Positions 1 through 11,143 of a DNA stretch of 64,000 bases are shown here, piece after piece. The number at the start of each line of letters is the position of its first letter. The stretch's first letter is position 1. A program made the position numbers and the translations under genes. Source of the DNA: Qipengyuania proteolytica (GTDB taxonomy: Bacteria > Pseudomonadota > Alphaproteobacteria > Sphingomonadales > Sphingomonadaceae); contig NZ_JAIGNN010000002.1 of assembly GCF_019711565.1 (NCBI RefSeq), positions 496,001-560,000 of the forward strand, written 5' to 3'. The notes below the pieces were generated by a model. The model was given only the letters and a program-made list of their open reading frames with translations, did no database searches and was not told the DNA's origin.

Positions 1-250
1 CGATCGCCGCGGCGGTGACCGACCAGTCGGGGAGACCCAAGTCCTGCTCGACAGCCCCGGTGCGCAGCCTTGCCGCCAGCAGCAGCATCAGCAGCACCGC
101 AACCAGCGCGCCGCCATACGCGATCGCCACGACTGTCGCCCCGGCCACCAGCCACACCAGCGCAACGGAAATCACGCAGGCAGCCACAACCCCGAGGATC
201 AGGGGAAGCGGGGGAAGACGACCGATGGTGTTGTCGTCCTGCACGCTCAT
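1..250 (-). CDS. Sensor histidine kinase, N-terminal part only (putative)
   Basis: Only the first 83 codons are in the window; the frame stays open to the edge. A cytoplasmic leader of about 15 residues is followed by two hydrophobic segments (about residues 17-35 and 43-66) and then a polar stretch containing LPDWSVTAAAI, which in my memory of sphingomonad PAS-domain sensor kinases (CckA-type) precedes the first PAS domain. The ATG overlaps the stop of the upstream DUF2062 gene by four bases, so the two are translationally coupled. No kinase domain is visible, so the function is inferred from this short stretch and from the usual neighbourhood; another two-TM protein is possible. Confidence 0.4.
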   Translation of the reverse strand, partial: MSVQDDNTIGRLPPLPLILGVVAACVISVALVWLVAGATVVAIAYGGALVAVLLMLLLAARLRTGAVEQDLGLPDWSVTAAAI

Positions 251-858
251 TCAGTCCCCTCCGCGAGGCGCTCGTCGAGGCGCCGCTCCATGGCGCGCAG
301 GCGACGACGGCGCTTCGATGCTACGATGAACCGCCAGACGAAGCCGGCCACGAGATAGCCGATCGCCGCGCCGACGACGGCGAGCACGATGAAGCCGAAG
401 ATCGTCACCAGCACGGTCACGCCGACCCCTTCGAACATTTCGATCAGCCAAGCCCAGCGACCGCTTGCCATCTCCTCCTGCGCGGCTCCGCCGGTTACGC
501 CGAGGTCCACCTTCAGGATGAAGGCACCCAGGCGGTTGGCGAACCAGGCCCAGAAGGGAAAGGTGAAGGGATTGGTGATGAAGGTGACCAGCGCCGACAG
601 CGGCACATTGGCACGGGCGGGCAATGCCATGAAGGCGGCAAGGAAGATCTGGCCGACCGGGATGATGAAGCCGGCAAAGATTCCCAGCGCCACGCCGCGC
701 GGCACGCTGCGGCGGGTGAAGCGCCACAATTCGGGCGTCAGGAAGCGATGGGCGATGGGCGCAAGATACTTGTTCTGCGCCATCTGCTCGCGCGTGGGCA
801 TATACTTGCGGATCAGGTCCGCCAGGAAGGTTTTCGACTTTGGGTTGCTCATGGCCAC
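247..858 (-). CDS. DUF2062 family inner-membrane protein
   Basis: A 203-residue protein with a basic N-terminus followed by the glycine/proline-rich DUF2062 core: GVALGIFAGFIIPVGQ (about residues 55-70) and FITNPFTFPFWAWFANRLG (about 93-111). Two or three further hydrophobic segments follow, the last near residues 150-175, and the C-terminus is Arg-rich. DUF2062 proteins are small membrane proteins of unknown function, common beside smpB or cell-envelope genes in alphaproteobacteria. It lies 100 bases downstream of smpB on the same strand and overlaps the kinase gene by ATGA, so it probably belongs to a dapA-smpB-DUF2062-kinase transcript. Confidence 0.85.
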   Translation of the reverse strand: MAMSNPKSKTFLADLIRKYMPTREQMAQNKYLAPIAHRFLTPELWRFTRRSVPRGVALGIFAGFIIPVGQIFLAAFMALPARANVPLSALVTFITNPFTFPFWAWFANRLGAFILKVDLGVTGGAAQEEMASGRWAWLIEMFEGVGVTVLVTIFGFIVLAVVGAAIGYLVAGFVWRFIVASKRRRRLRAMERRLDERLAEGTE

Positions 859-958
859 GATTCGGAAATGCGCCGCCCGACTAGCGAGTGCAAGGCCGGC
901 GCACTAGCGAAGTGCGATGAATGCACAATGGCCATCGCCGGAATTCGACGGCTGCGGA

Positions 959-1441
959 TCAGCCGCGCTCGCGCATCAGCCGCGCCTTGTCCCGCTGCCA
1001 GTCGCGATCCTTGATATATTCGCGCTTGTCCTGCGACTGCCTGCCCTTGGCGAGGCCGAGTTCGACCTTGGCCCGTCCCGTGCGATTGAAATAGATGCTG
1101 AGCGGGATCAGGGTCATGCCCTTGCGTTCGACCGCGCCCAGCAGCCGCTGGATTTCGCGCGCATGGAGCAGCAGCTTGCGCGGCCGCCGGGGCTCGTGGT
1201 TGAGCCGGTTGCCGTGGCTGTATTCGGGAATGTTGGCGTTGATCAACCAGGCCTGTCCGTCGCGGATTTCGGCATAGCTTTCGGCAATGCTCGCCTCGCC
1301 CGCCCGTAGCGCCTTGACCTCGGTCCCTTGCAGCGCGAGCCCGGCCTCGAACTTGTCCTCGACAGCATAATCGAACCGCGCACGCCGGTTTTCGGCGACG
1401 GTTTTCTGCTTGTCGAAGGTCTCGGGTTTGGGGCGTGCCAT
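959..1441 (-). CDS. smpB: SsrA-binding protein SmpB
   Basis: A 160-residue protein of the usual SmpB length. It binds tmRNA and delivers it to stalled ribosomes for trans-translation. Recognisable blocks are the N-terminal [29 protein letters not shown], the central NIPEYSHGN and the C-terminal [18 protein letters not shown] followed by the basic tail [20 protein letters not shown]. The gene starts 46 bases after dapA on the same strand. The ATG codes for MARPKPETF, a normal SmpB start. Nothing is unusual. Confidence 0.97.
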   Translation of the reverse strand: MARPKPETFDKQKTVAENRRARFDYAVEDKFEAGLALQGTEVKALRAGEASIAESYAEIRDGQAWLINANIPEYSHGNRLNHEPRRPRKLLLHAREIQRLLGAVERKGMTLIPLSIYFNRTGRAKVELGLAKGRQSQDKREYIKDRDWQRDKARLMRERG

Positions 1442-1487
1442 ATGGTGGGCGCATCTAGGCGCGGCGGAGCGAAAAGGAAAGAGCGGG

Positions 1488-2369
1488 CTAGATCAGCCCG
1501 GCGATCTCCAGCGCCTCGTCGACGGCCTTTCGGCTGGCTTCGCTCGCGTTCACGAGCGGCAGGCGCACGTCGCATTCGATCCAGTCGTGAACGCGGCTCA
1601 GCGCGTATTTAACCGGCGCCGGACTGGCGTCGGAGAACATTGCATAGTGCAGCGGGAACAGCCGGTCGTTGATTTCGCGCGCCTTGACCAGATCGTTGGC
1701 GTCGATCGCCGCATGGAATTCGGCGCACAGTGCGGGGGCGACATTGGCCGTAACCGAAATGCAGCCGGAACCACCGGCGGCAGAGTGCGGCAGCCACAGT
1801 TCGTCATTGCCCGACAGCTGGCAGAAATCGTGGCCGATACCCATGCGATGGTCGGCGACGCGCGAGAGGTCCCCGCTGGCATCCTTGATGGCGACGATCC
1901 GGTCGGGATACTTGGTCACCAGTTCGACCACCGTTTCGTCCTCGATATCGGTCACGGTGCGCGCGGGCACGTTGTAGAGCACGATCGGCAGGTCGCTGTT
2001 TTCGGCAAGATAACTGAAATGGGCGATCAGGCCCGCCTGGCTCGGCCGGTTGTAATAGGGGGCTACGCACAGGCCAGCGGCCGCTCCGGCCTTCTTGGAA
2101 AAGCGCATGTGCAGCAGGGCGTTGTTGGTGTCGTTGCTGCCGCATCCCGCGATCACCGGCACGCGCCCGGCCGCCTGTTCGACGCATACTTCGATCACGC
2201 GGTGGTGTTCGGCATTGGACAGGGTCGAGGCCTCGCCCGTCGTGCCGCAGGGCACCAGCGCACTCGAACCGTTGTCGATCTGCCAGTCCACCAGCCGGCG
2301 GAAAGCGGCCTCGTCGAACGATCCGTCGCGAAAAGGAGTCGCCAGAGCCGGAATCGAGCCTGAGAACAT
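1488..2369 (-). CDS. dapA: 4-hydroxy-tetrahydrodipicolinate synthase DapA
   Basis: A 293-residue TIM-barrel aldolase that condenses pyruvate with aspartate semialdehyde, the first step of the diaminopimelate/lysine branch, in the cytoplasm. Visible family marks are [14 protein letters not shown] (pyruvate-binding Thr-Thr), [13 protein letters not shown], the tyrosine in LYNVPART and the Schiff-base lysine in [10 protein letters not shown]. Length matches the family. It is the first gene of the minus-strand cluster with smpB and is divergent from the transglycosylase gene, with 92 bases between the two starts that must hold both promoters. Confidence 0.97.
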   Translation of the reverse strand: MFSGSIPALATPFRDGSFDEAAFRRLVDWQIDNGSSALVPCGTTGEASTLSNAEHHRVIEVCVEQAAGRVPVIAGCGSNDTNNALLHMRFSKKAGAAAGLCVAPYYNRPSQAGLIAHFSYLAENSDLPIVLYNVPARTVTDIEDETVVELVTKYPDRIVAIKDASGDLSRVADHRMGIGHDFCQLSGNDELWLPHSAAGGSGCISVTANVAPALCAEFHAAIDANDLVKAREINDRLFPLHYAMFSDASPAPVKYALSRVHDWIECDVRLPLVNASEASRKAVDEALEIAGLI

Positions 2370-2461
2370 TTGCGTGGGTCCTGCGTTAGCTGCATGAGTG
2401 TCCGAGAGATTTCACGGACCGGAAATTTCATTCAGCACCTGATAAGGAGCCGGGGGCCATT

Positions 2462-4420
<1,959 letters not shown>

Positions 4421-4439
4421 TCCGCGCTAGGGGCGGGCC

Positions 4440-4931
4440 ATGTCCGCGACTAAATCCGCCCCCGGCAACCCGATCACGCCTGCCGGATATGCCGCGCTCA
4501 AAGCGCGCTACGACCACCTGTTGGGCACGGAACGCCCCGCGATCGTCGAGATCGTCAGCTGGGCGGCGGGCAATGGCGACCGCAGCGAGAACGGAGACTA
4601 CCTCTACGGCCGCAAGCGCATGCGCGAAATCGACCGCGAGCTCGCCCATATCGCCCGCCGCATGAAGGCCGCGCGGGTCATCGATCCCGCCGAGCAGCCC
4701 GATATGAACCGCGCCTTCTTCGGCGCGCGGGTCATGCTGGCAGACGAGGACGACAACGAAAAATCCGTAACCCTGGTCGGCGATGATGAGCAGGACGCGA
4801 GCCAGGGGCGCATCGGCTGGTCCTCCCCCCTCGCCCGCGCGCTGAAGGGTGCCGCGGTCGGGGATTTGCGCACCGTCAGGCTTCCCGGCGGCGAAAAGGA
4901 ATGGGAAGTGATCGCCATTGCCTATGCGTAA
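4440..4931 (+). CDS. greB: Transcription elongation factor GreB
   Basis: A 163-residue Gre factor that stimulates RNA cleavage in backtracked RNA polymerase. The N-terminal coiled coil carries the acidic tip region (GNGDRSENGDYLYGRKRMREID), and the C-terminal FKBP-like domain has VTLVGDDEQD and IGWSSPLARALKGAAVGD. The ENGDY/LYGRKRMREIDREL version is typical of GreB rather than GreA. It lies 19 bases after the transglycosylase stop and its last codons overlap the start of the next gene. Confidence 0.93.
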   Translation: MSATKSAPGNPITPAGYAALKARYDHLLGTERPAIVEIVSWAAGNGDRSENGDYLYGRKRMREIDRELAHIARRMKAARVIDPAEQPDMNRAFFGARVMLADEDDNEKSVTLVGDDEQDASQGRIGWSSPLARALKGAAVGDLRTVRLPGGEKEWEVIAIAYA

Positions 4932-5406
4932 GCTTGCCGTCCTCGCGCTACTCGCCCTGTCCGCGCCGCTCGCGGCCAAGGACAGCCTCGGCGTCTTTTC
5001 CGACTGGGGCGCCTTCCGCGACCGGTCCGTGCCCCGCTGCTACGCGATTGCCATCCCCCAGCCGAGCCGCCTCAAGCGGGATAACGAACCCTTTGCGACG
5101 ATCGGCACCTGGCCGCGCCGCAACCTGCGCGGGCAGGTCCATTTCCGCCTTTCGCGCATGCTGCGGACCAATGGCACGATTACCCTGCAGGTCGGACCGA
5201 AGCGCTTCCAGCTTATCGGCGGCGGGGGCGATGCCTGGTCGCAGGACCGCACCATGGACGCAGCGATCGTCGCCGCCATGCGCTCCGCATCCAGCATGAC
5301 GATCAGAGCCACCGACACGCGCGGACGGCGCTTCTCCGACACCTACTCGCTTTCCGGTGCCGCAACCGCGATGGACGCCGCCACTCTCGCCTGCGCGCGG
5401 CGCTGA
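4924..5406 (+). CDS. Small secreted protein, possibly IalB-like
   Basis: A 160-residue protein with a short signal peptide ([19 protein letters not shown]). The mature part has [19 protein letters not shown] and a beta-rich pattern reminiscent of the invasion-associated locus B (IalB) family, but I do not recognise it firmly. Two cysteines (CYAIA and LACARR near the C-terminus) could form a disulfide. ATG at 4924 overlaps the end of greB by eight bases; a TTG at 4918 would add two residues. The overlap suggests co-expression with greB. A strong bidirectional hairpin terminator follows. Function unknown. Confidence 0.7.
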   Translation: MRKLAVLALLALSAPLAAKDSLGVFSDWGAFRDRSVPRCYAIAIPQPSRLKRDNEPFATIGTWPRRNLRGQVHFRLSRMLRTNGTITLQVGPKRFQLIGGGGDAWSQDRTMDAAIVAAMRSASSMTIRATDTRGRRFSDTYSLSGAATAMDAATLACARR

Positions 5407-5410
5407 CACG

Positions 5411-5450
5411 AAAAAGGCCGGCAACGCATCGCGCTGCCGGCCCCGTTTTT
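5411..5450. terminator. Bidirectional intrinsic terminator
   Basis: A perfect 8-bp stem GGCCGGCA/TGCCGGCC (5416-5423 with 5435-5442) is preceded by AAAAA and followed by GTTTTT, so it can stop transcription from both converging units: the greB side (plus) and the outer-membrane protein gene (minus). Confidence 0.85.
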
Positions 5451-5464
5451 CGCGTCGGTTACGC

Positions 5465-6136
5465 TTAGAAGCGGTAACCGAAGCCCAGCATCACCTGGTG
5501 ACGATCGAGGTCGATCTCGCCCAGGTCGACATCCGGCGCATTGCCTTCATAGTCGAGCTCGGCGCTGCTGTAGTTCGAATAGCGATATTCGATCTTGGCA
5601 TAGGTGTTGGTGTTGAGCGCGTATTCCGCACCCGCACCCAGACGGAAGCCGTCGGTGTCGATCTTGGCGCGGTATTCCTCGCCGTTGTACGAGCTGTTCA
5701 GGTTATAGCGAGCGTTGGAGTAACCGCCCTTCACGTAAAGCAACAGGTCCGGATTGGCGAGGACACCGGCGCGCGCGCCGACATAGATGTCACGCCCGGC
5801 GTGGACGTCGCCGAGGCCGAAGAATTCGCCATCGTTACCGTCGAATTCCACATTGGCCGAGGAATCGGTGATTTCGCCTTCGAGGCCGAGGACGACGCCG
5901 CCGGCGTTGAAGTCGTAGCCGACGCCGACGCCGTAGGTCACACCGTCGATCGACTGGTCGTTGTTGTCGTTCACATCGTCGTCGACATCGCTGCCGGCCT
6001 TGGTCACGTCATAACCCACCAGCGCTTCGACGCGCGGGCCGGTGAAGGTGCCGTCCGTGGCGTCCTGCGCCATGGCCGGGGCCGAAAGAGCTGCAACCGA
6101 AGTGGCTGCGAGGATTGCGACAGTCTTTTTCATCAA
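5465..6136 (-). CDS. Outer-membrane beta-barrel protein (OmpA/porin-like barrel)
   Basis: A 223-residue protein with a signal peptide ending AMAQDA. The mature part has alternating beta strands typical of an eight-stranded barrel: [50 protein letters not shown] and [13 protein letters not shown]. It ends GFGYRF, with the terminal Phe that acts as the BAM assembly signal. An acidic loop [12 protein letters not shown] lies near residue 50. It has no OmpA peptidoglycan-binding domain. Single gene, divergent from rlmN, closed by the terminator at 5411-5450. The exact role cannot be read from sequence. Confidence 0.85.
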   Translation of the reverse strand: MMKKTVAILAATSVAALSAPAMAQDATDGTFTGPRVEALVGYDVTKAGSDVDDDVNDNNDQSIDGVTYGVGVGYDFNAGGVVLGLEGEITDSSANVEFDGNDGEFFGLGDVHAGRDIYVGARAGVLANPDLLLYVKGGYSNARYNLNSSYNGEEYRAKIDTDGFRLGAGAEYALNTNTYAKIEYRYSNYSSAELDYEGNAPDVDLGEIDLDRHQVMLGFGYRF

Positions 6137-6220
6137 TTTTCTCCGTTATTCAACGCAGCCATCAGGCGGCGTGTGACGAGGAAACGGAGCAGACCGCCGT
6201 GTGGTTTCATTAACCTCCCA

Positions 6221-6236
6221 CAACATAAAAATGTTG
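6221..6236. promoter_or_regulatory. Inverted repeat in divergent promoter region
   Basis: Arms CAACAT and ATGTTG are separated by AAAA, in the AT-rich part of the 273-base gap between the barrel-protein gene (minus) and rlmN (plus). It sits about 85 bases upstream of the barrel-protein ATG. It could be an operator; no regulator can be named. The rest of this gap (6137-6409) shows no gene. Confidence 0.3.
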
Positions 6237-6409
6237 CCCGAAAGACACATTGTTACGCCAAGCCGTGCACATTCATCGACGGGTCGTGGACGGTCTGCAG
6301 GGCATCCAGAAATGCGACGAACCGCAGGAACCGGGCGCGATTGCGCCGCTTGTTGTCGCCCCGCAGCGTCTGGCCAAATGCATCGGGCACGCCTATATGC
6401 GCCGCTCCC

Positions 6410-7651
6410 ATGACCGATACGACTCTCATGAGCATTCCCGGGCAGGTGGACCCGATTCCTGTGGCGCGTGACATCACGCCGCGCGTCGATGGGCGCGTCG
6501 ACCTGATCGGCCTGCCCAAGGACCGCATCCGCGAATTGTTCGAAGACGCTGGGCTCGATGCGCGGCAGGCCAAGCTGCGCGCCAAGCAGGTTTTCCACTG
6601 GCTCTACCACCGCGGTGTCACCGACTTTGAGGCGATGACCGATATCGCCAAGACCATGCGCCCGTGGCTTGCCGAACGGTTCGTCATCGGGCGGCCCGAA
6701 GTGGTCGAGGCTCAGCATTCGACCGACGGCACCCGCAAGTGGCTGCTCAAGACCGCCGACGGGCACGAGTTCGAGATGGTCTTCATCCCCGATGCCGACC
6801 GGGGAACACTCTGCGTCTCCAGCCAGGTTGGCTGCACGCTCAATTGCCGTTTTTGCCACACCGGCACCATGAAGCTGGTGCGCAATCTGACCCCCGGCGA
6901 GATCGTCGGCCAGGTCATGCTGGCGCGCGACGCGCTGGGCGAATGGCCCAAGGGCAGCATGGCGGGCCTCGACGATGCCGAGGATGCCGGGCACTACACC
7001 TCCGATGGTCGGCTGCTGACCAACATCGTGATGATGGGCATGGGCGAGCCGCTCTACAATTTCGACAACGTCAAGGGCGCGCTGAAGCTGGTGATGGACG
7101 GCGACGGGCTCGCCCTGTCGAAGCGCCGCATCACGCTGTCGACCAGCGGCGTGGTGCCGATGATGGACAAGTGCGGCGAGGAAATCGGCGTGAACCTCGC
7201 GGTCTCGCTCCACGCGGTCACCAAGGAAATCCGCGACGAGATCGTGCCGATCAACAAGAAATACGGCATCGAGGAACTGCTGCAGGCCTGTGCCGACTAT
7301 CCCGGCGCCAGCAATGCCCGCCGCATCACCTTCGAATACGTGATGCTCAAGGACAAGAACGACAGCGACGAGGACGCGCTCGAACTGGTCCGGCTGATCA
7401 AGCAGTACAAGCTGCCCGCCAAGGTGAACCTGATTCCGTTCAACCCCTGGCCCGGCGCGCCCTACGAATGCTCGACGCCCGAGCGGGTGAAGCGCTTTTC
7501 CGAAATCGTTTTCGAACATGGCATCAGCGCGCCGGTCCGCACCCCGCGCGGCCGCGATATCGATGCTGCCTGCGGCCAGCTGAAGACCTCCGCCGAGAAA
7601 AAGAGCCGCGCCCAAAGAGACCGCGAGGCCGCCGAGGCCGCGCAAGCGTGA
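6410..7651 (+). CDS. rlmN: Dual-specificity rRNA/tRNA methyltransferase RlmN
   Basis: A 413-residue radical-SAM enzyme that methylates C2 of A2503 in 23S rRNA and A37 in some tRNAs. The CX3CX2C cluster motif is [12 protein letters not shown] (C142, C146, C149). The methyl-carrying cysteine is C388 in [29 protein letters not shown] and [11 protein letters not shown] are also diagnostic. Start chosen at ATG 6410 ([11 protein letters not shown]); an ATG at 6428 is also possible. The open frame reaches far upstream but that part is not protein-like. The stop overlaps the next gene by GTGA. Confidence 0.95.
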   Translation: MTDTTLMSIPGQVDPIPVARDITPRVDGRVDLIGLPKDRIRELFEDAGLDARQAKLRAKQVFHWLYHRGVTDFEAMTDIAKTMRPWLAERFVIGRPEVVEAQHSTDGTRKWLLKTADGHEFEMVFIPDADRGTLCVSSQVGCTLNCRFCHTGTMKLVRNLTPGEIVGQVMLARDALGEWPKGSMAGLDDAEDAGHYTSDGRLLTNIVMMGMGEPLYNFDNVKGALKLVMDGDGLALSKRRITLSTSGVVPMMDKCGEEIGVNLAVSLHAVTKEIRDEIVPINKKYGIEELLQACADYPGASNARRITFEYVMLKDKNDSDEDALELVRLIKQYKLPAKVNLIPFNPWPGAPYECSTPERVKRFSEIVFEHGISAPVRTPRGRDIDAACGQLKTSAEKKSRAQRDREAAEAAQA

Positions 7652-8247
7652 GCGCCGACCCGGCGACGATCGCTTTCTACGAGCGAAACGCGCCGCGCTA
7701 CACAGCGAGTTTCGGTCAGGCACCCAGTCGCCACCTCGACAGGTTTCTCGACCTATTGGCTCCCGGCGCAAGGATTCTGGAGCTTGGCTGCGGTGCCGGT
7801 CGGGATGCGGCGCGCATGATCGAGCGCGGGTTCGACGCCGATCCGACCGACGGGACCCCGGCAATGATCCGCAAGGCGCGCGAACGGCACGACCTCCCAG
7901 CACGGGAAATGCAATTTCATCAGCTCGATGCCGTCAGCACCTACGACGCGGTGTGGGCTCACGCCTGCCTCATTCACGTCGCGCGGGCGGAATTGCCCGC
8001 AGTCCTCGCGCGCATGCACCGCGCCTTGCGGCCGGGCGGTTGGCATTTCGCCAATTTCAAGCTGGGCGACGGCGAAGGCCGCGATCCGCTGGGACGGCTG
8101 CACAACTTCCCCGCCCCTGAATGGCTCGAAGAGGCCTACCGACAGGCCGGGTTTCTGGTCGAGGAGGCCGAAACCTATCGCGGCGAAGGGGCAGATGGCG
8201 TCCTGCGGGACTGGTATGCGCTGACGCTTCGCAAGCGAGCCGGATGA
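7648..8247 (+). CDS. Class I SAM-dependent methyltransferase
   Basis: A 199-residue protein with GTG start overlapping the rlmN stop (GTGA), so translation is likely coupled to rlmN. The Rossmann SAM-binding motif I is [15 protein letters not shown] (about residues 44-58). It is followed by an acidic motif [10 protein letters not shown], then HLDA-like [21 protein letters not shown] and [16 protein letters not shown], typical of the Methyltransf_25/11 family. The substrate is unknown. Pairing with rlmN suggests co-expression but does not define the target. Confidence 0.88.
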   Translation: MSADPATIAFYERNAPRYTASFGQAPSRHLDRFLDLLAPGARILELGCGAGRDAARMIERGFDADPTDGTPAMIRKARERHDLPAREMQFHQLDAVSTYDAVWAHACLIHVARAELPAVLARMHRALRPGGWHFANFKLGDGEGRDPLGRLHNFPAPEWLEEAYRQAGFLVEEAETYRGEGADGVLRDWYALTLRKRAG

Positions 8248-8300
8248 GCCCGCACTTCGAAACGCTTTCCTACATTCGCGCCATGTGCTGAAACGCGAAC

Positions 8301-8420
8301 ATGACCGACGAAAACTCCCTCGAAACCGCGTATTTCGGCGGCTTTGACCATCCCGGTGTTTTTCCGCCCAGGACAGTGGTCCATGCGGTCCATGTCGTTG
8401 GAAACGGGTCGGCAAAATGA
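8301..8420 (+). CDS. Possible 39-residue leader ORF upstream of MOSC gene
   Basis: An ATG-initiated frame of 39 codons ends with a TGA that overlaps the ATG of the MOSC gene (ATGA), the arrangement seen in translationally coupled pairs. It has no strong ribosome binding site and no family that I recognise. Its 3' half contains a copy of the palindromic element described at 8361-8400, so the frame may be an accidental by-product of that repeat. Confidence 0.25.
   Translation: MTDENSLETAYFGGFDHPGVFPPRTVVHAVHVVGNGSAK
8361..8400 (+). repeat. Dispersed palindromic element, copy 1 (diverged)
   Basis: The stretch TTTTCCGCCC, then GGAC-AGTG-GTCC, then GCGGTCCATGTCGTTGG matches the reverse complement of the element at 13681-13725 over about 35 bases with a few changes. 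Read in one frame it spells FRPGQWSMRSMS, close to FRPGPCNMRSMS of copy 2. It lies directly upstream of and into the MOSC start region. Confidence 0.55.
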
Positions 8421-9061
8421 CCGTCGTGGTCGAGGCCATCTGCGTCGGCCTGCCCAGGCCGTTCAACGGCGCCGAACTGAGCGCGATCGCCAAGACGCCG
8501 GTCGAAGGGCGCGTTGCAATTCGCAGCTTCGGGATCGAAGGCGACATGGTCGCCGATACGAGACACCACGGCGGTCCGGACATGGCGGTGCATCACTACC
8601 CGCACGAGCATTATGTGGGCTGGCAGGACTGGCTGGGCGGGCATGACCTGCTCGGTGGACCCGCTGCCTTCGGCGAAAACCTGATGAGCAGCGGATTGAC
8701 CGAAAATGAGGTTCTGATCGGCGACCGCTACCGGCTCGGCACGGCGGTGCTCGAGGTGAGCCAGGGCCGCCAGCCGTGCTGGAAGATCGAGCATCACTTC
8801 GGCCGCAAGGGCATTGTCGCGCGTATCCTGTCCACCCACCAGAGCGGCTGGTACTACCGCGTAGTCGAGGAAGGCGAGGCGCAGGCCGGCGATGTGCTGG
8901 AGCGCGTCGAGGCAGGCCACGAGGGCTGGAGCGTGGCGCGGGTGTTCGCCGCGCTCTACCACCCGCGCAGCGCATGCGGGAAGGCCGAATTCGAAGCGAT
9001 CGCCGACCTTGCGCGGCTCAGCACCGTATGGCGCGACAAGGCCCGAGCGCGGATCGACTGA
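8417..9061 (+). CDS. MOSC domain-containing protein (YiiM-like)
   Basis: A 214-residue MOSC (molybdenum cofactor sulfurase C-terminal) protein. Family features are FGIEGDMVADTRHHGGPDMAVHHYP, FGENLMSSGLTE, VLIGDRYRLG and the conserved cysteine block GRQPCWKIEHHFG. The C-terminal three-alpha region FEAIADLARLSTVWRDKA matches YiiM-type proteins, which handle reduction of N-hydroxylated compounds together with molybdenum cofactor. Start ATG at 8417 overlaps the stop of a short upstream frame. It is followed by 135 bases with no other gene. Confidence 0.88.
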   Translation: MTVVVEAICVGLPRPFNGAELSAIAKTPVEGRVAIRSFGIEGDMVADTRHHGGPDMAVHHYPHEHYVGWQDWLGGHDLLGGPAAFGENLMSSGLTENEVLIGDRYRLGTAVLEVSQGRQPCWKIEHHFGRKGIVARILSTHQSGWYYRVVEEGEAQAGDVLERVEAGHEGWSVARVFAALYHPRSACGKAEFEAIADLARLSTVWRDKARARID

Positions 9062-9196
9062 GGCACGGTTCATCGCGCCTTCCGGCTCGGTTTATCGCTA
9101 ATTTCGCCTTAACGCCGCTTGTTCATCCGAGGTTGTGGACCTCGCCAGCAGGGTCGCCGTTGACAAGCCGTACAACAGGCAAATGAGGCAGAACCA

Positions 9197-9583
9197 ATGA
9201 AGAAAGTCGCTCTCGCATTCGCCGCCGGGACCATGGCCCTGACCGGTCTCGGCACCGCAACTCCCGCTGCCGCGGACCCGCCACACTGGGCCCCCGCCCA
9301 TGGCAAGCGGGCCAAGGACCGCGCTATCTACGACAGCCGCGGCTACTATGTCGAACCGCGCCGTATCTCGCGCGACAGCTACATGTGGCGGGGCCGTGAC
9401 GGTCGCTACTACTGCAAGCGCGACAACGGCACGACCGGTCTGGTGATCGGTGCCGGCGTCGGCGCACTGGCCGGCCACGAGCTCGCCGGTCGCGGCGACC
9501 GCACGCTCGGCGCGATTCTCGGCGGTGCCGTGGGCGCGATCGTCGGTCGGGAGATCGATCGTGGCAGCCTGCGCTGCCGGTGA
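9197..9583 (+). CDS. Glycine-zipper 2TM domain protein, exported
   Basis: A 128-residue protein with a signal peptide (KKVALAFAAGTMALTGLG, cleavage after the ATPAAA region). A basic tyrosine-rich segment (YMWRGRDGRYYCKRDNG) precedes the glycine zipper GLVIGAGVGALAGHELAG...LGAILGGAVGAIVGREID (about residues 81-120). Such Rick_17kDa/2TM proteins sit in or near the outer membrane; no activity is known. Two cysteines (YYC and LRC) flank the zipper. ATG preceded by AGGCAGAACCA. Single gene. Confidence 0.85.
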   Translation: MKKVALAFAAGTMALTGLGTATPAAADPPHWAPAHGKRAKDRAIYDSRGYYVEPRRISRDSYMWRGRDGRYYCKRDNGTTGLVIGAGVGALAGHELAGRGDRTLGAILGGAVGAIVGREIDRGSLRCR

Positions 9584-9602
9584 TCCCCATATGACCTAGC
9601 TC

Positions 9603-9618
9603 GAAGGGTTGACCCTTC
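9603..9618. terminator. Short hairpin after glycine-zipper gene
   Basis: Perfect 7-base arms GAAGGGT/ACCCTTC with a TG centre, 20 bases after the stop at 9583. There is no T-run, so it may be a weak terminator or a protein-binding site. Confidence 0.3.
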
Positions 9619-9701
9619 AGGTCGCAGAGGGCGCGTCGTAATCGGTTAAGGCCGGTTGCGGCGCGCCTTTCCATTGCCGCCCAGCGCGCTACAAGGGCGC
9701 G

Positions 9702-10475
9702 ATGTCCGCCTCAGACAGACCAGCCGTGCTCGTGACCGGAGGCGCGAAACGCCTGGGCGCTGCAATCTCACGGGCCTTCGGCGAAGCCGGTTGGCACGTC
9801 GTGATCCACTACCGCCGGTCCGCGGAAGCCGCTGCAAGTCTGGCAGAAAGCCTGCCGAGCGCCGAGACCATCGCCTGCGACCTTGCCGACGGCGACTCTC
9901 CCGTCGCAATGATCGAAGATCTGGCGGGTCGCCTCTCCGACTGGCGGTGCTTCGTCAATTGCGCTTCGCTGTTCGAAGAGGACGATGTAACCGCGCTCGA
10001 CCCGGTAACGAACACCCGGGCGATGCAGGTCAACGCCACCTCCCCCGCCCGCATGGCGCAAGCCTATCTCGCCAAGGCGACCGCCGCCGACGGACGGCGG
10101 GTGATCCAGGTGACCGACCAGAAGCTCGCCAATCCCAATCCCGACTTCTTCAGCTACACAATGAGTAAGCACGCCCTCGGCGCGACGGTGCCGATGCTGG
10201 CGATGGGCGCTGCGGTCGGGCAGGACCGCGTCTATGGCTTGGCTCCCGGGGCGATCCTCGCCAGCCACGACCAGACCGAAGCCGAGACCGAAGTGTCCCA
10301 CCGGCTAAACCTGCTCGGTCGCAAGACGACGCCCGGGGAAATCGCCGAAGCTGCGGTCTTTCTCGCGAGCGGGACATTGGCCAGCGGCCAGACGCTGTTC
10401 GTCGACAGCGGACAGCACCTCCTCTCCCAACCCAGGGATGTTATCTATCTTGCAAGGGAGGGGACCTTTTCATGA
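9702..10475 (+). CDS. SDR family oxidoreductase, pteridine-reductase-like
   Basis: A 257-residue short-chain dehydrogenase. The cofactor motif is VTGGAKRLGAAIS (about residues 11-23) and the Arg after GWHVVIHYRRS suggests NADP(H). The catalytic YTMSKHAL (YxxxK) is present; the usual Ser is replaced by the context VIQVTDQKL. The GGAKRLG form and QVTDQKLANPNPDFFSYTMSK resemble FolM/dihydromonapterin or pteridine reductases. The stop overlaps the next ATG by ATGA, tying it to the cytochrome b/molybdopterin pair. A role in pterin metabolism would fit that neighbour but is inference. Confidence 0.85.
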   Translation: MSASDRPAVLVTGGAKRLGAAISRAFGEAGWHVVIHYRRSAEAAASLAESLPSAETIACDLADGDSPVAMIEDLAGRLSDWRCFVNCASLFEEDDVTALDPVTNTRAMQVNATSPARMAQAYLAKATAADGRRVIQVTDQKLANPNPDFFSYTMSKHALGATVPMLAMGAAVGQDRVYGLAPGAILASHDQTEAETEVSHRLNLLGRKTTPGEIAEAAVFLASGTLASGQTLFVDSGQHLLSQPRDVIYLAREGTFS

Positions 10476-11143
10476 AGAAACACGCGCTATCCACCCGCCT
10501 GTGGCACTGGCTCAATCTGCTCTGCGTGGTCACGCTGTTCATGTCGGGCCTCACGATCAGCAATGCCCATCGCCTGCTCTATTGGGGCGACTGGGGTTTC
10601 TCGCGCCAGCACGCCTGGCTCGAGGTGCCGCGCTTTCCCGACTGGATGACGATCCCCGGCTCCTACAGCCTTGCTGTCGCGCGCGACTGGCATATCCTCA
10701 TGGCCTGGCCTTTCGCACTGGGCCTGTTGTTCATGTGGGTGGCGATGCTCCTCAACCGCCATTTCCAGCGCGACATCACGACGACCCGCGCGGAATGGCG
10801 ACCGACGGCGATCTGGCATGTCATCGTCGAGCACCTGAAGCTCAATTTCGAGCACGCCGGCGGCAAGTACAATTTCCTGCAGAAGCTGGCCTACGGCCTC
10901 GTGCTCGGCGTCTTCCTGCCGACGATGGTCTTCACCGGCATCTCGATAAGCCCTGGCATGGAGCCGACCTTCGGGTGGCTCGTGGACCTGCTTGGCGGGC
11001 GGCAATCCGCGCGCAGCCTGCATTTCATCTTCGCTTTCGCGATCTTCGGATTCTTTGTCGTCCACTTGGCGCTGGTCTTCCTGGCCGGCCCGATCGGACA
11101 GATCCGCGGCATGATCACGGGAGGGACGCATCATCAAGCGTAG
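10472..11143 (+). CDS. Cytochrome b/b6 domain protein, membrane partner of oxidoreductase
   Basis: A 223-residue integral membrane protein with four main hydrophobic helices (about residues 13-33, 72-95, 140-162 and 178-205). Candidate haem ligands are histidines in LWHWLN, DWHILMAW, LHFIFAF and VVHLAL, as in b561/NiFe-hydrogenase cytochrome b subunits. It overlaps the SDR gene by four bases and is followed at once by the molybdopterin protein, so it is the likely membrane electron carrier for that enzyme. Confidence 0.87.
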   Translation: MKKHALSTRLWHWLNLLCVVTLFMSGLTISNAHRLLYWGDWGFSRQHAWLEVPRFPDWMTIPGSYSLAVARDWHILMAWPFALGLLFMWVAMLLNRHFQRDITTTRAEWRPTAIWHVIVEHLKLNFEHAGGKYNFLQKLAYGLVLGVFLPTMVFTGISISPGMEPTFGWLVDLLGGRQSARSLHFIFAFAIFGFFVVHLALVFLAGPIGQIRGMITGGTHHQA

